The notes beneath the pieces are model-generated. The model was not told where the DNA came from and did no database searches. It saw nothing but the letters and a program-made list of their open reading frames with translations. DNA of 64,000 nt from Streptomyces pyxinicus (GTDB lineage Bacteria > Actinomycetota > Actinomycetes > Streptomycetales > Streptomycetaceae), in contig NZ_JANUGP010000029.1 of assembly GCF_024753135.1 (NCBI RefSeq), forward strand, positions 28,567 to 92,566, given 5' to 3'. Positions 50,828 through 59,528 of this stretch are shown here, in pieces (the first letter of the stretch is position 1; each line of letters begins with the position of its first letter). Made by a program: the position numbers and the translations under genes.

Positions 50828-51697
50828 TCAGCCGTCGTACTCCACCACGGTGTCCGCGAGGACGGGCGCGTCCTCGCGCTGTGCGGCGCTCACGGCCACT
50901 CGGACACCGCCGCCACGACCGCTCCCCCGCCACATCCGGATCCGCAGGGTCTCCCCCGGATACACGACCCCGGCGAAGCGGGCGGTGTACCCGCGCACCC
51001 GGCCCACGTCGCCGTCGAGCAGCGTGTCCACGACCGCCTTCAGGGTCATCCCGTAGGTGCACAGGCCGTGCAGGACCGGCCGGTCGAAGCCGGCGCGGGC
51101 GGCGAAGCCGGGCTCGACGTGCAGGGGGTTGGGGTCGCCGGTGAGGCGGTAGAGCAGGGCCTGGTCCTCGCGGGTCGGGCGCTCGACGGTCAGGTCGGGG
51201 GCGCCGGCGGGCGGTCCGAGGCGGGTGGCGGGACCCCGGTCGCCGCCCCAGCCGCCCTCGCCGCGTACGAAGACGTGGGCGTCCTCGGTCCACAGCGGGC
51301 CGTCGGCGTCGGCCGCGTCGGTGCGCAGGACGAGGACGGCGGCCGTGCCCTTGTCGTACACGGCGGTGAGGCGGGAGGTGACGTGCGCGGTGCCCCGTAC
51401 CGGGAGGGGGCGGTGCAGCCGCAGGCGCTGTCCGCCGTGCAGCACCTCGGCGAGGTCGACGTCGACGCCCGGCACGGACAGCGCCCTGATCACTCCGGGC
51501 GGGCCGCCCCCGGCGACGGTCGCGAAGCTCGGCAGGACGTGCAGCCGGGACTCCAGGGTGTAGCGCAGCTCGGCGGGGTCGGTGGCGGGTACGCCCGCGC
51601 CGATACCGAGGTGGTAGAGCTGGACGTCTCCGGGGGCCCAGGTGATCTCGCCGGTGCGGGGGCCGGCGGCGAGGGCCAGGGCTGCGTCGATGGGCAT
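50828..51697 (-). CDS. MaoC-family (hotdog) acyl dehydratase
   Basis: 289 aa, ATG at 51697. Two hotdog halves: an N-terminal FAS1-dehydratase-like half (YHLGIGAGVPATDPAELRYTLES, VLPSFATVAG) and a C-terminal half with the hydratase-2 motif TGDPNPLHVEPGFAARAGFDRPVLHGLCTYG (Asp/His catalytic pair). Hydrates trans-2-enoyl-CoA, as in bifunctional MFE-2 or HsdA-like enzymes. Stand-alone, facing a divergent histidine kinase. Confidence 0.92.
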   Translation of the reverse strand: MPIDAALALAAGPRTGEITWAPGDVQLYHLGIGAGVPATDPAELRYTLESRLHVLPSFATVAGGGPPGVIRALSVPGVDVDLAEVLHGGQRLRLHRPLPVRGTAHVTSRLTAVYDKGTAAVLVLRTDAADADGPLWTEDAHVFVRGEGGWGGDRGPATRLGPPAGAPDLTVERPTREDQALLYRLTGDPNPLHVEPGFAARAGFDRPVLHGLCTYGMTLKAVVDTLLDGDVGRVRGYTARFAGVVYPGETLRIRMWRGSGRGGGVRVAVSAAQREDAPVLADTVVEYDG

Positions 51698-51867
51698 GGG
51701 GCTCCTGACGGGATGGCAGCGGCGGGGCGGCCCGGGGGTGGCGGTGGGGAGCGGTGCCCGGGACATTTGTACTGCCCGATCACCGACAACCGCACCTGCC
51801 GCCGGCCGGTCCGGTTCCGTACCGTCGATGCGTACACCGGAGGACGGACGCATCGGGGGACACGGAC

Positions 51868-53157
51868 ATGGACAGGGACAAGGGCAGGGGCAGGGGCAGG
51901 GCGTGGTGGCGGAGCGTGGGCTGCCAGGTGGCCGTCTGGCGGGAGGAGCGGCGGCGGTGGCGGGCCGAGCACGAGCGCTTCAAGGCCGCGCGGCGGGCCG
52001 CCCGCAAGCAGGGCGGGCACACGCCGATGGTCGACCCGGGGCCGCCGCCCACCGGCTTCGCCCTGCTGCCCTGGCTGCTGATGGGCCTCGGGTCCTTCTC
52101 CAACCTGCTCCAGGGCCGGACCCCGAACCCACTGGTCGGCGGCCTGGGCCTGCTGGCCTTCAACTCCCTCTACATCTACGTCACCTTCCGTTCCTTCGAC
52201 CGCGAGAAGCGGCAGACGGTCTCCACGCGGGTGGCGCTGGCACTGATGGGCCTGCTGACGACGGGGCTCGCCCTCGGGTACGGCGGCAACTGGCTGATGT
52301 TCTTCCCGTTGCTGGGCCTCGCGGCCGGCGCGACCCTGCGCGGGCCGTGGCTGGGCCGGGTCGGCCTGCTGCTGTCGGCGTACGCGGCGGCGGTGTCGTA
52401 CGTGCGCGGCGGCTGGGACGACGCGACGAACATCGGGTACGCCACCTTCCTGTCCAGCATGGTGACCGCGGCGATCCTGGGCCTGTCGGAGGCGGTACGG
52501 GAGCTGCGCGCCGCCCGTGAGGAGCTGGCCCGGCGCGCGGTGGAGAAGGAGCGGCTGCGGTTCTCCCGGGATCTGCACGACCTGCTCGGGCACACCCTGT
52601 CGGTGATCGTGGTGAAGTCGGAGGCGGCCCGGCGGCTGGCCGCGCGGGACATGGACGCGGCGCTGGCGCAGATCACGGACATCGAGTCGGTGGGCCGGCA
52701 GGCGCTCACCGAGATCCGCGAGGCGGTGAGCGGCTACCGGGAGGGCAGCCTCGCCACCGAGCTGACCCGGGCCCGCTCGGCGCTGGCCGCGGCGAGCGTG
52801 GAGGTGGTGGTACGGCAGTCCGGCACACCGCTCGACCCGGCGACCGAGGCGCTGCTGGGCTGGGTGGTGCGCGAGGCCGTCACCAACGTGGTCCGGCACA
52901 GCGACGCGGGCCGCTGCGAGATCGACGTCGTGGGCGCCGCCGAGCGGGTCCGGCTCACGGTCACGGACGACGGCACCGGCAAGCCGGCCGACCGCCCGGC
53001 CGAGGGCATCGGCGGCACGGGTCTGACCGGCCTCACCGAGCGCCTGGCCGCGGCGGGCGGCTCCCTGACGGCGGGCCCCACCGCCCGCGGCGGCTTCACG
53101 GTGACGGCGGAACTCCCGGCCCACACGGAGGAACTGGCGGCGGCCGGGACGGGCTGA
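51868..53157 (+). CDS. Sensor histidine kinase (HisKA_3, DesK-like)
   Basis: 429 aa, ATG at 51868 with GGGGGA upstream. A Gly-Arg repeat (KGRGRGRAWW) at the N-terminus, then about six TM segments (~50-200), a short coiled coil, the H-box SRDLHDLLGHTLSVIVVKSEAARR with His near residue 237, and an HATPase_c domain with TNVVRHSDAGRCEI, VTDDGTG and GIGGTGLTGLTERLAAAGG. Membrane-embedded sensor likely reading lipid or envelope state. Pairs with the response regulator 69 bp downstream. Confidence 0.94.
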   Translation: MDRDKGRGRGRAWWRSVGCQVAVWREERRRWRAEHERFKAARRAARKQGGHTPMVDPGPPPTGFALLPWLLMGLGSFSNLLQGRTPNPLVGGLGLLAFNSLYIYVTFRSFDREKRQTVSTRVALALMGLLTTGLALGYGGNWLMFFPLLGLAAGATLRGPWLGRVGLLLSAYAAAVSYVRGGWDDATNIGYATFLSSMVTAAILGLSEAVRELRAAREELARRAVEKERLRFSRDLHDLLGHTLSVIVVKSEAARRLAARDMDAALAQITDIESVGRQALTEIREAVSGYREGSLATELTRARSALAAASVEVVVRQSGTPLDPATEALLGWVVREAVTNVVRHSDAGRCEIDVVGAAERVRLTVTDDGTGKPADRPAEGIGGTGLTGLTERLAAAGGSLTAGPTARGGFTVTAELPAHTEELAAAGTG

Positions 53158-53226
53158 CCCGCACCGGAGGGCGACCCCGTTCCGCGGCCTTAACGTGGCC
53201 CCGCCCCGCAGCCCTAACCTGATGCC

Positions 53227-53871
53227 GTGGACGACGAGATGACCCGAGAGCCCCGGAGCGGTACGCCGATCCGGGTGCTGCTCGCCGAGGACCAGGGCAT
53301 GATGCGCGGGGCGCTGGCGCTGCTGCTCGGCATGGAGGACGACATCGAGGTCGTGGCCCAGCTGGCCTCGGGGGACGCCATCGTGGAGGGGGTGCTGACG
53401 CACCGTCCGGACGTGGCCCTGCTGGACATCGAGCTGCCCGGCACCAACGGCCTGGACGCGGCGGCCGAGCTGCGGGTGCGGGCGCCCGGCTGCCGGGTGC
53501 TGATCCTCACCACCTTCGGCCGGCCCGGCTATCTGCGCCGGGCCATGGAGGCGGGAGCGGCCGGGTTCCTCGTCAAGGACGGGCCGGTGGAGGAGCTGGC
53601 GGCGGCGGTCCGGCGGGTGCTCGCCGGGGAGACCGTGGTCGATCCGGCGCTGGCCGCCGCCGCGCTGAGCGCCGGGCCGAGTCCGCTGACCGGCCGCGAG
53701 TGCGACGTACTGAAGGCGGCGGTGGACGGGGCGACCGTCGCCGACATCGCCGGCCGCCTCCACCTGTCCGAGTCCACCGTGCGCAACTACCTCTCCTCGG
53801 CCATCGGCAAGACCGGCACCCGCAACCGCGCGGAGGCGGTGCGGGAGGCACGGCAACAGGGCTGGCTGTGA
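53227..53871 (+). CDS. NarL/LuxR-type response regulator
   Basis: 214 aa, GTG at 53227. Receiver domain with the acidic pair in LLAEDQGMM, phosphoacceptor Asp67 in VALLDIELPG, Thr in ILTTFGRPGYLRRAMEAGAAGFLVKDGP; LuxR HTH LTGRECDVLKAAVDGATVADIAGRLHLSESTVRNYLSSA (~150-190). Cognate partner of the preceding kinase, DesR-like. Possible target: the MFS gene 146 bp downstream. Confidence 0.95.
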   Translation: MDDEMTREPRSGTPIRVLLAEDQGMMRGALALLLGMEDDIEVVAQLASGDAIVEGVLTHRPDVALLDIELPGTNGLDAAAELRVRAPGCRVLILTTFGRPGYLRRAMEAGAAGFLVKDGPVEELAAAVRRVLAGETVVDPALAAAALSAGPSPLTGRECDVLKAAVDGATVADIAGRLHLSESTVRNYLSSAIGKTGTRNRAEAVREARQQGWL

Positions 53872-53949
53872 GGCACACCGGTCACGTGAGCACCGCTGAC
53901 GGCGGATCAGAATCCCATCACTTGGTCAAGGATTGATTAGGGGCCCGAA

Positions 53950-53965
53950 GCAACGGAATAGTTGC
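53950..53965. promoter_or_regulatory. Inverted repeat upstream of the MFS gene
   Basis: GCAAC (53950-53954) and GTTGC (53961-53965) around GGAATA, 53 bp ahead of the pump start, within a lower-GC stretch. Candidate operator for the adjacent response regulator or an unseen MarR/TetR protein. Confidence 0.45.
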
Positions 53966-54017
53966 CTGTGCATACGAGGTTTACCCGGCACTCATGTCAC
54001 GCGGGAGGCCTCACTCA

Positions 54018-55775
54018 ATGACCCACACGACGAACGATCGGCCCGACCGGAGGGCCGGCGGGGCCGTGGTCCCGGTGCTCGCCTTCGCGGGCATCGTGGT
54101 GGCGGTGATGCAGACGCTGCTCGTGCCGGTCATCAAGGACCTGCCGCAGCTCCTGGACACCGAGTCCAGCAACGCCACCTGGGTACTGACCTCGACCCTC
54201 CTGTCCGGCGCTGTCGCCACCCCGATCATGGGCCGGCTCGGCGACCTGTACGGCAAGCGCCGCATGCTGATATCCAGCCTCGCCGTGATGGTCGCCGGCG
54301 CCCTGGTCAGCGCGGTCACCAGCCAGCTGCTCACCATGATCGTGGGCCGTACGCTCCAGGGCTTCGCGATGGGCGCGATCCCGCTCGGCATCGGTCTGAT
54401 GCGGGACATGCTGCCGCGCGAGAAGCTCGGCTCGGCGATGGCCCTGATGAGTTCCTCGATCGGCGTCGGCGGCGGCCTCGCCCTGCCCGCCGCGGCTCTC
54501 GTCGCCCAGCACACCGACTGGCACGCCCTCTTCTACGGCGCCGCCGGCCTCGGCGCCGTCGCCATCGCCCTCACCCTCCTCGTCGTACCCGAGTCCCCGA
54601 TGCGCGCGAAGGGCTCCTTCGACCTGCCCGGCGCGCTCGGCCTGGCCGTCGGCCTGGTGCTGCTCCTGCTGCCGGTCACCAAGGGCAGCGACTGGGGCTG
54701 GTCCTCCGGTCTGACCCTCGGCCTGTTCGGCGCGTCCGTCGCCGTGCTGCTGCTGTGGGGCGTGTTCGAGCTGCGGGTCAAGGCGCCCCTGGTCGACCTG
54801 CGCACCACCGCCCGCCGCGAGGTGCTGCTCACCAACCTCGCCTCGATCATGGTCGGCGTCAGCTTCTACGTCGTCTCGCTGGTCCTCCCCCAGCTGCTCC
54901 AGCTCCCGGAGGCCACCGGCTACGGCCTCGGCCAGTCCATGGTGGCCGCCGGTCTGTGCGTGGCCCCGCTGGGCCTGACCATGATGTTCACGGCACCGCT
55001 CTACGCCCGGCTGTCCGCCCGCTACGGCCCCAAGGTCACCCTGATCACCGGCATGCTGATCATCGGTGCCGGCTACGGCGGCGGCCTCGGCCTGATGGAC
55101 GCGGCCTGGCAGACCATCGTCACCTCGGTGGTGCTCGGCGCGGGCATCGGCCTCGCCTACTCCTCACTGCCCGCCCTGATCGTCGGCGCGGTGCCGGCCT
55201 CGGAGACCGGCGCGGCCAACGGCCTCAACACCCTGATGCGGTCCATCGGCACGTCCGTCTCCAGCGCCGTCATCGGCATGGTGCTCGCCAACACGGCGAA
55301 CGACGTGGGCGGCGTCGCCGTCCCGACCATGCACGGCTTCCGCGTCTCCTTCCTGATCGCCACGGCCGCCGTCGCCGTCGGCCTGCTGCTGGCCCTCTTC
55401 CTGCCGAAGGCCGCCCGCCCGGCCCAGCACACGCAGCTGCGGGCGAGCAGCGAGGAGGACGCGAACCTGGAGCGCGCCGAGGAAGTCCTGCGAGGCTTCA
55501 GGGGTCGGGTCCTGGACGCCACCGGCGCCCCGGTGGCCCGCGCCAAGGTCACCCTGATCGACCACCGGGGCCGCCAGGCCGGGTCCACCCTCTCCGACGC
55601 GGAAGGCGCCTACGCGGTCCCCGTCCCCTCCGGCGGCTCCTACGTCCTGGCGGCCCGGGCCCCCGGCCACGGACCGCTCGCCTCCTCCGCGACGCATCCC
55701 GGGGCGGAGCGTGCGGTGGCCCTGGACCTGTCCCTGCCGGGGGCGCCCCTTCCGGGAGAGACGGTCAGCGCGTAG
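54018..55775 (+). CDS. DHA2-family MFS transporter fused to a C-terminal carboxypeptidase-regulatory-like domain
   Basis: 585 aa, ATG at 54018 with GGGAGG upstream; an ATG at 53994 lacks a ribosome site. Residues ~15-480 form a 14-TM pump (motif A GRLGDLYGKRRMLI, motif C-like GIGVGGGLALPAAAL). After a charged linker (RASSEEDANLERAEEVL) comes an ~85-residue beta-rich domain, RGRVLDATGAPVARAKVTLI then TLSDAEGAYAVPVPSGGSYV, a CarboxypepD_reg/transthyretin-like fold. With 14 TM helices this domain should be cytosolic, which is odd for a fold usually found outside. Confidence 0.92.
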   Translation: MTHTTNDRPDRRAGGAVVPVLAFAGIVVAVMQTLLVPVIKDLPQLLDTESSNATWVLTSTLLSGAVATPIMGRLGDLYGKRRMLISSLAVMVAGALVSAVTSQLLTMIVGRTLQGFAMGAIPLGIGLMRDMLPREKLGSAMALMSSSIGVGGGLALPAAALVAQHTDWHALFYGAAGLGAVAIALTLLVVPESPMRAKGSFDLPGALGLAVGLVLLLLPVTKGSDWGWSSGLTLGLFGASVAVLLLWGVFELRVKAPLVDLRTTARREVLLTNLASIMVGVSFYVVSLVLPQLLQLPEATGYGLGQSMVAAGLCVAPLGLTMMFTAPLYARLSARYGPKVTLITGMLIIGAGYGGGLGLMDAAWQTIVTSVVLGAGIGLAYSSLPALIVGAVPASETGAANGLNTLMRSIGTSVSSAVIGMVLANTANDVGGVAVPTMHGFRVSFLIATAAVAVGLLLALFLPKAARPAQHTQLRASSEEDANLERAEEVLRGFRGRVLDATGAPVARAKVTLIDHRGRQAGSTLSDAEGAYAVPVPSGGSYVLAARAPGHGPLASSATHPGAERAVALDLSLPGAPLPGETVSA

Positions 55776-55883
55776 CACCCCTCTGACGGAGCGCCGCTGA
55801 CGGAGCGCCCCCCTGGTCCGGCCGTACGGCGGGTGCGGCAGCATGGTTGCCGCACCCGCCGTACGCACGACCGAGAGGCCCCC

Positions 55884-56546
55884 ATGCCCGCCACCCCTGA
55901 CCCCAAGACGCTGGCCGCTTTCGAGGGGGCCAAGGGGTTCATGCCCCTGGACGAGGGGCTGGCGCTGTACGCGGCCGCCGTGGAGGCGGGGAAGCTGGGC
56001 CTCCCGCTGCTGGAGGTCGGCACCTACTGCGGCCGGTCCACCGTGCTGCTCGCCGACGCGGCCCGCGCGGCCGGGGTGAGCGCGCTGACCGTCGACCACC
56101 ACCGGGGCAGCGAGGAGCAGCAGCCCGGCTGGGACTACCACGACCCGGAGACCGTCGACCCGGAGGTGGGCCTCATGGACACCCTGCCGCTGTTCCGGCG
56201 CACCCTGTTCCGGGCCGGCCTGGAGGACCACGTGATCGCCCTGGTCGGCCGCTCCCCCCAGATCGCGGCGATCTGGAACTCCCCCCTCGCCCTCGTGTTC
56301 ATCGACGGCGGCCACACCGACGAGCACGCCACCGCCGACTACGAGGGCTGGGCACCGCACATCGCCGAGGACGGTCTCCTGGTGATCCACGACGTCTTCC
56401 CCCACCCCGAGGACGAGTTCACCGGCCAGGCCCCGTACCGCGTCTACCTCCGCGCCCTCGCCTCCGGCGCCTTCACGGAGATCCCGGCGACCGGCTCGCT
56501 GCGGGTTCTACGGCGAACGGAGGCGGGGGTCCGAGGCCGCGGTTAG
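55884..56546 (+). CDS. Class I SAM-dependent methyltransferase (Methyltransf_24-like)
   Basis: 220 aa, ATG at 55884 with GAGAGG upstream. LPLLEVGTYCGRSTVLLADAARAAG is motif I, SALTVDHHRGSEEQQPGWDYHD motif II, and LALVFIDGGHTDEHATADYEGWAPHIAEDGLLVIHDVFPHPEDEFTG carries the DGxH metal-like site seen in O-methyltransferases and cephalosporin hydroxylase-like enzymes. Substrate unknown. Ten bases separate it from the amidase start, so likely one operon. Confidence 0.92.
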   Translation: MPATPDPKTLAAFEGAKGFMPLDEGLALYAAAVEAGKLGLPLLEVGTYCGRSTVLLADAARAAGVSALTVDHHRGSEEQQPGWDYHDPETVDPEVGLMDTLPLFRRTLFRAGLEDHVIALVGRSPQIAAIWNSPLALVFIDGGHTDEHATADYEGWAPHIAEDGLLVIHDVFPHPEDEFTGQAPYRVYLRALASGAFTEIPATGSLRVLRRTEAGVRGRG

Positions 56547-56556
56547 AGTCGCTGAC

Positions 56557-57462
56557 GTGTCCTACCGAGGCCCCGAGTTCGATGTCCCGCAGCCGCGTCG
56601 GTTCCGGCACGGTCCGTTGGCTGTGGCGCTGGCCGTGTTGGTGGCCGGTGCGCTGCTCGGGTGGCTGGTGTACGAGGGGGTGGGCGGGGCGGACGGCTCC
56701 CCCCGAGCGGCCTCGTCCGCTCCGGGTCTCTCCGGTGACGACGGCAAGCGGGGTGCCGACACCTCCTCGGCCGCCGGGGGCGGGGCGCTGCGGGGCAAGG
56801 TGGTCGTGATCGACCCGGGGCACAACCCGGGCAACGTCCGGCACCCGGCCGAAATCAACCGGCAGGTGGACATCGGCACGAACCGCAAGGAGTGCGACAC
56901 CACCGGGACGTCGACCAACGCCGGTTATCCGGAGGCGAAGTTCACGCTCGATCTCGCTCACCGGCTGCGGGTGCTGCTCCAACGGGAGGGTGCCACCGTG
57001 AAGTTGACGCATGACGGGGACAGCCCGCCGTGGGGGCCCTGTGTGGACGAGCGGGCCCGGATCGGCAACGCGGCGCACGCGGACGCGGCCATCTCCCTGC
57101 ACGCCGACGGCTCGGCGGCCGGCAACCGGGGCTTCCACGTGATCATGCCGGGTGCGGTGCACGCCGGGGCGGCGGACACCCGGAGGATCGTCGGGCCCTC
57201 GCACGAGCTGGGGACGCGGCTCAAGGGCGCCTTCGCCCGCGAGACCGGCGAGGCGCCCGCCGACTACCTCGGCGAAGGTACCGGTCTTGTCACGCGCACG
57301 GACCTGGGTGGTCTCAATCTGTCAAAGGTTCCCAAGGTGTTCCTGGAGTGCGGCAACATGCGCGACAGCACGGACGCGGCACTCCTGACCAGCGGGGCCT
57401 GGCGGCAGAAGGCGGCGCGGGGGATCTCTGAGGGAATCATGAGTTTCCTGCGCGAGTCCTGA
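56557..57462 (+). CDS. N-acetylmuramoyl-L-alanine amidase (Amidase_3)
   Basis: 301 aa, GTG at 56557. Single N-terminal TM anchor (LAVALAVLVAGALLGWLVYEGV), Ser/Gly-rich linker, then the zinc amidase: VVVIDPGHNPGN (His), YPEAKFTLDLA (Glu), ISLHADGS (His) and KVFLECGNMRDSTDAALL (catalytic Glu). Cleaves stem peptides from peptidoglycan, anchored outside. No cell-wall binding repeats. Confidence 0.94.
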   Translation: MSYRGPEFDVPQPRRFRHGPLAVALAVLVAGALLGWLVYEGVGGADGSPRAASSAPGLSGDDGKRGADTSSAAGGGALRGKVVVIDPGHNPGNVRHPAEINRQVDIGTNRKECDTTGTSTNAGYPEAKFTLDLAHRLRVLLQREGATVKLTHDGDSPPWGPCVDERARIGNAAHADAAISLHADGSAAGNRGFHVIMPGAVHAGAADTRRIVGPSHELGTRLKGAFARETGEAPADYLGEGTGLVTRTDLGGLNLSKVPKVFLECGNMRDSTDAALLTSGAWRQKAARGISEGIMSFLRES

Positions 57463-57547
57463 CCGACGGGCGGAACCGGCCGGACAGCCCGATTGTGCGA
57501 ACGATAGTGTTCACCGACGACGAGACGACCTACGAAGGACCTTTGAA

Positions 57548-58402
57548 GTGAATATCCGCTCCCTCACTAGAGGCGACGGCGTGGTGATCGGAGCAGCGGT
57601 GGTGCTGTTCATCGCGTCGTTCCTCGACAACTACTCCTACGACGTCCAGGGCATCGACAGCATCGACCTGCCGAGTCTGTGGGCGAGCGGTCCGGTCCTG
57701 ATGAGCGTCGTTCTGGCGGGGATCATCGGCGCCGTGCTCATCGTCCTCACTCGTGTGCTGCCGCAGTCGGCGCCGCGCAAGGTCGCCGGCCTGGAACTCG
57801 GGCAGTTCGGTGCCGCCTTCGCCGTGTTCGCGGCGTGGAGCGCCCTGGGCAACGTCATCGACCCGGCGGGTGGCGCGAACAACATCAGTACCGTGTCCCG
57901 TTCCGGTCCGGACGCCGGCACCGGTCTCATCCTCGCCCTGATCGCCACGCTGGTCATGGCGGCCGCCGCCATCGCCACCCCCCTGGTCCCCGCCCTCCAG
58001 GCGTCCCTGATCCCGGCCCCCAAGCCCGCCGCCCCGAGCCCCTACGGCGCGCAGCCGCAGGGCGGTTACGGCTACCCGGGCGCCCACCAGCCGCAGCAGC
58101 CCTACGGCGCTCAGCCGGGGGCCGGGCAGCCGTTCGGGCAGCCGCAGCCGCAGCCGCAGTCGGCCGCCCAGGGTGCGCCGGCGCCGCAGCCGGCCGCCGC
58201 GGCGGACTTCTCGCCGTTCTGGTTCGCGGTGCCGGTGACCCGCCCGCTGTTCGCGGAGGACGGTTCGCAGAACCCGATCGCCGAACTGGCGCCGGGCACC
58301 TGGTACCTGGCGGTCGAGCAGCGCGGTGCCGCGCTGGTCGCGCAGACCCAGGACGGCCGCCGCGGCGTGCTCCAGGACACCTCCGGCATCCAGCGCGGCT
58401 GA
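57548..58402 (+). CDS. DUF5336-type membrane protein with Pro/Gln-rich tail
   Basis: 284 aa, GTG at 57548 with GAAGGA upstream. Four TM helices (~residues 12-160), then PYGAQPQGGYGYPGAHQPQQPYGAQ low-complexity linker and a C-terminal soluble segment (FSPFWFAVPVTRPLFAEDGSQNPIAELAPGTWYLAVEQRG). DUF5336 proteins are common in Streptomyces and mycobacteria without known function. Upstream GAAC-N6-GTTC (57499-57512) may be promoter-related. Confidence 0.88.
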   Translation: MNIRSLTRGDGVVIGAAVVLFIASFLDNYSYDVQGIDSIDLPSLWASGPVLMSVVLAGIIGAVLIVLTRVLPQSAPRKVAGLELGQFGAAFAVFAAWSALGNVIDPAGGANNISTVSRSGPDAGTGLILALIATLVMAAAAIATPLVPALQASLIPAPKPAAPSPYGAQPQGGYGYPGAHQPQQPYGAQPGAGQPFGQPQPQPQSAAQGAPAPQPAAAADFSPFWFAVPVTRPLFAEDGSQNPIAELAPGTWYLAVEQRGAALVAQTQDGRRGVLQDTSGIQRG

Positions 58403-58424
58403 CGCCGTACGCCGCGCCGTGGCA

Positions 58425-58457
58425 ACGGCCCCTCACCCTTCGCGGGCGGGGGGCCGT
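58425..58457. terminator. Bidirectional terminator between convergent genes
   Basis: ACGGCCCC (58425-58432) pairs with GGGGCCGT (58450-58457), with further partial pairing inside the loop. Confidence 0.6.
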
Positions 58458-58486
58458 CGTCGTACCCGGTGAGTGCCGCGGTCGGG

Positions 58487-59062
58487 TCAGCCCTTGGTCA
58501 GCTGGGAGGTCGAGGGCACCTTGTCCTTGACCGGGGCGCCGGCATCCTTACCGGCGTCCTTGACCTTGTTGATGATGTCGTCGAAGGAACCCGCCGCGTT
58601 CTCGTCGCCCTTGCGGAGCTTGGACGGCAGGTTCTTCAGGGACTCGATGCCGGCGGTCAGCGGTGCGAGCGCCTTGGACAGCAGGGGGTCGCCCTTGGCG
58701 TTCTTCTGCGCGGCCTTGAGCCGGTTGTAGGCGAAGGCACCGGCGAGGCCGGCCTTGACCAGGGCCAGCTTGCGGCCGTGGGCGCCCTTCTTGAACTTGC
58801 CGGCCTTCCACGGCTTGACGATCCACTGGTAGGTGGCGCCGGCCGCGAGGCCCGCGTTGGCCACGAACCTGGTCTTGGCGAACTTCTGGCGTTCCGCCGA
58901 GGTACTGGGACTGGGGGTGGCCTCCAACGCCGCCGCGGCGGCCGTCGCTCTGGTGTCGGTGGTACTGCTGCCGGTGGTGCCGCTGCCGCACGCGGTGGCT
59001 CCGGCCACCAGGGCACAGCACAGAGTCAGCGCCACACAGAGACGCCGTATCGGTACAGGCAC
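58487..59062 (-). CDS. Putative lipoprotein, Lys-rich, function unknown
   Basis: 191 aa from GTG 59062 (MPVPIRRLCVALTLCCALVAGATAC), chosen because GGGAGGACCCC precedes it; an upstream codon at 59137 has no ribosome site. Lipobox VAGATAC. The mature protein is Ala/Lys-rich and helical (KTRFVANAGLAAGATYQWIVKPWKAGKFKKGAHG), like secreted actinobacterial proteins of unknown role. Confidence 0.84.
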   Translation of the reverse strand: MPVPIRRLCVALTLCCALVAGATACGSGTTGSSTTDTRATAAAAALEATPSPSTSAERQKFAKTRFVANAGLAAGATYQWIVKPWKAGKFKKGAHGRKLALVKAGLAGAFAYNRLKAAQKNAKGDPLLSKALAPLTAGIESLKNLPSKLRKGDENAAGSFDDIINKVKDAGKDAGAPVKDKVPSTSQLTKG

Positions 59063-59201
59063 GGGGTCCTCCCGACGTGTCTTTTCCACGTGTGTGCTTC
59101 CTACGGCAGCGTCACTCCGACGGACTAGGCGCGCCACTCGGGAGCGCGGGACCGGGGCAGCGGCCCTGTTTCAGCCGCCGAGTTGCGGCAATCCGCTTTC
59201 C

Positions 59202-59492
59202 ATGTCTCGATATCGCACGGGAGCGAATCAGGCCGGCACGGTCATAGCGGTCGTCGCCGACGTCATGGCCTTCATCCTGGGGCTGTGGATCCTGATGTAC
59301 CTGTTGGACGCGAACCGGGCGAACAGCCTGGTGCAGTTCGTCCATGACGCGGCCTCCTGGCTGGCCGGGTGGTCGCACGACCTGTTCACCTTCGACGAGG
59401 CCTGGGCCCGGGTGGTCGCCGGGTACGGGCTCGCGGCCGTGGTCTATCTCTTCGTGGGCCACGCCATCGCCAACCGCATGCAGCGCCACTGA
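59202..59492 (+). CDS. Small two-TM membrane protein
   Basis: 96 aa, ATG at 59202. Two hydrophobic helices (AGTVIAVVADVMAFILGLWILMYLL and ARVVAGYGLAAVVYLFVGHAIA) separated by an amphipathic stretch VQFVHDAASWLAGWSHDLFTFDEAW. Conserved-looking Streptomyces protein; function unknown. Confidence 0.82.
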   Translation: MSRYRTGANQAGTVIAVVADVMAFILGLWILMYLLDANRANSLVQFVHDAASWLAGWSHDLFTFDEAWARVVAGYGLAAVVYLFVGHAIANRMQRH

Positions 59493-59528
59493 GCCCTCCC
59501 CCGAGGGCTCACGGACCTCGAAGCGCGC

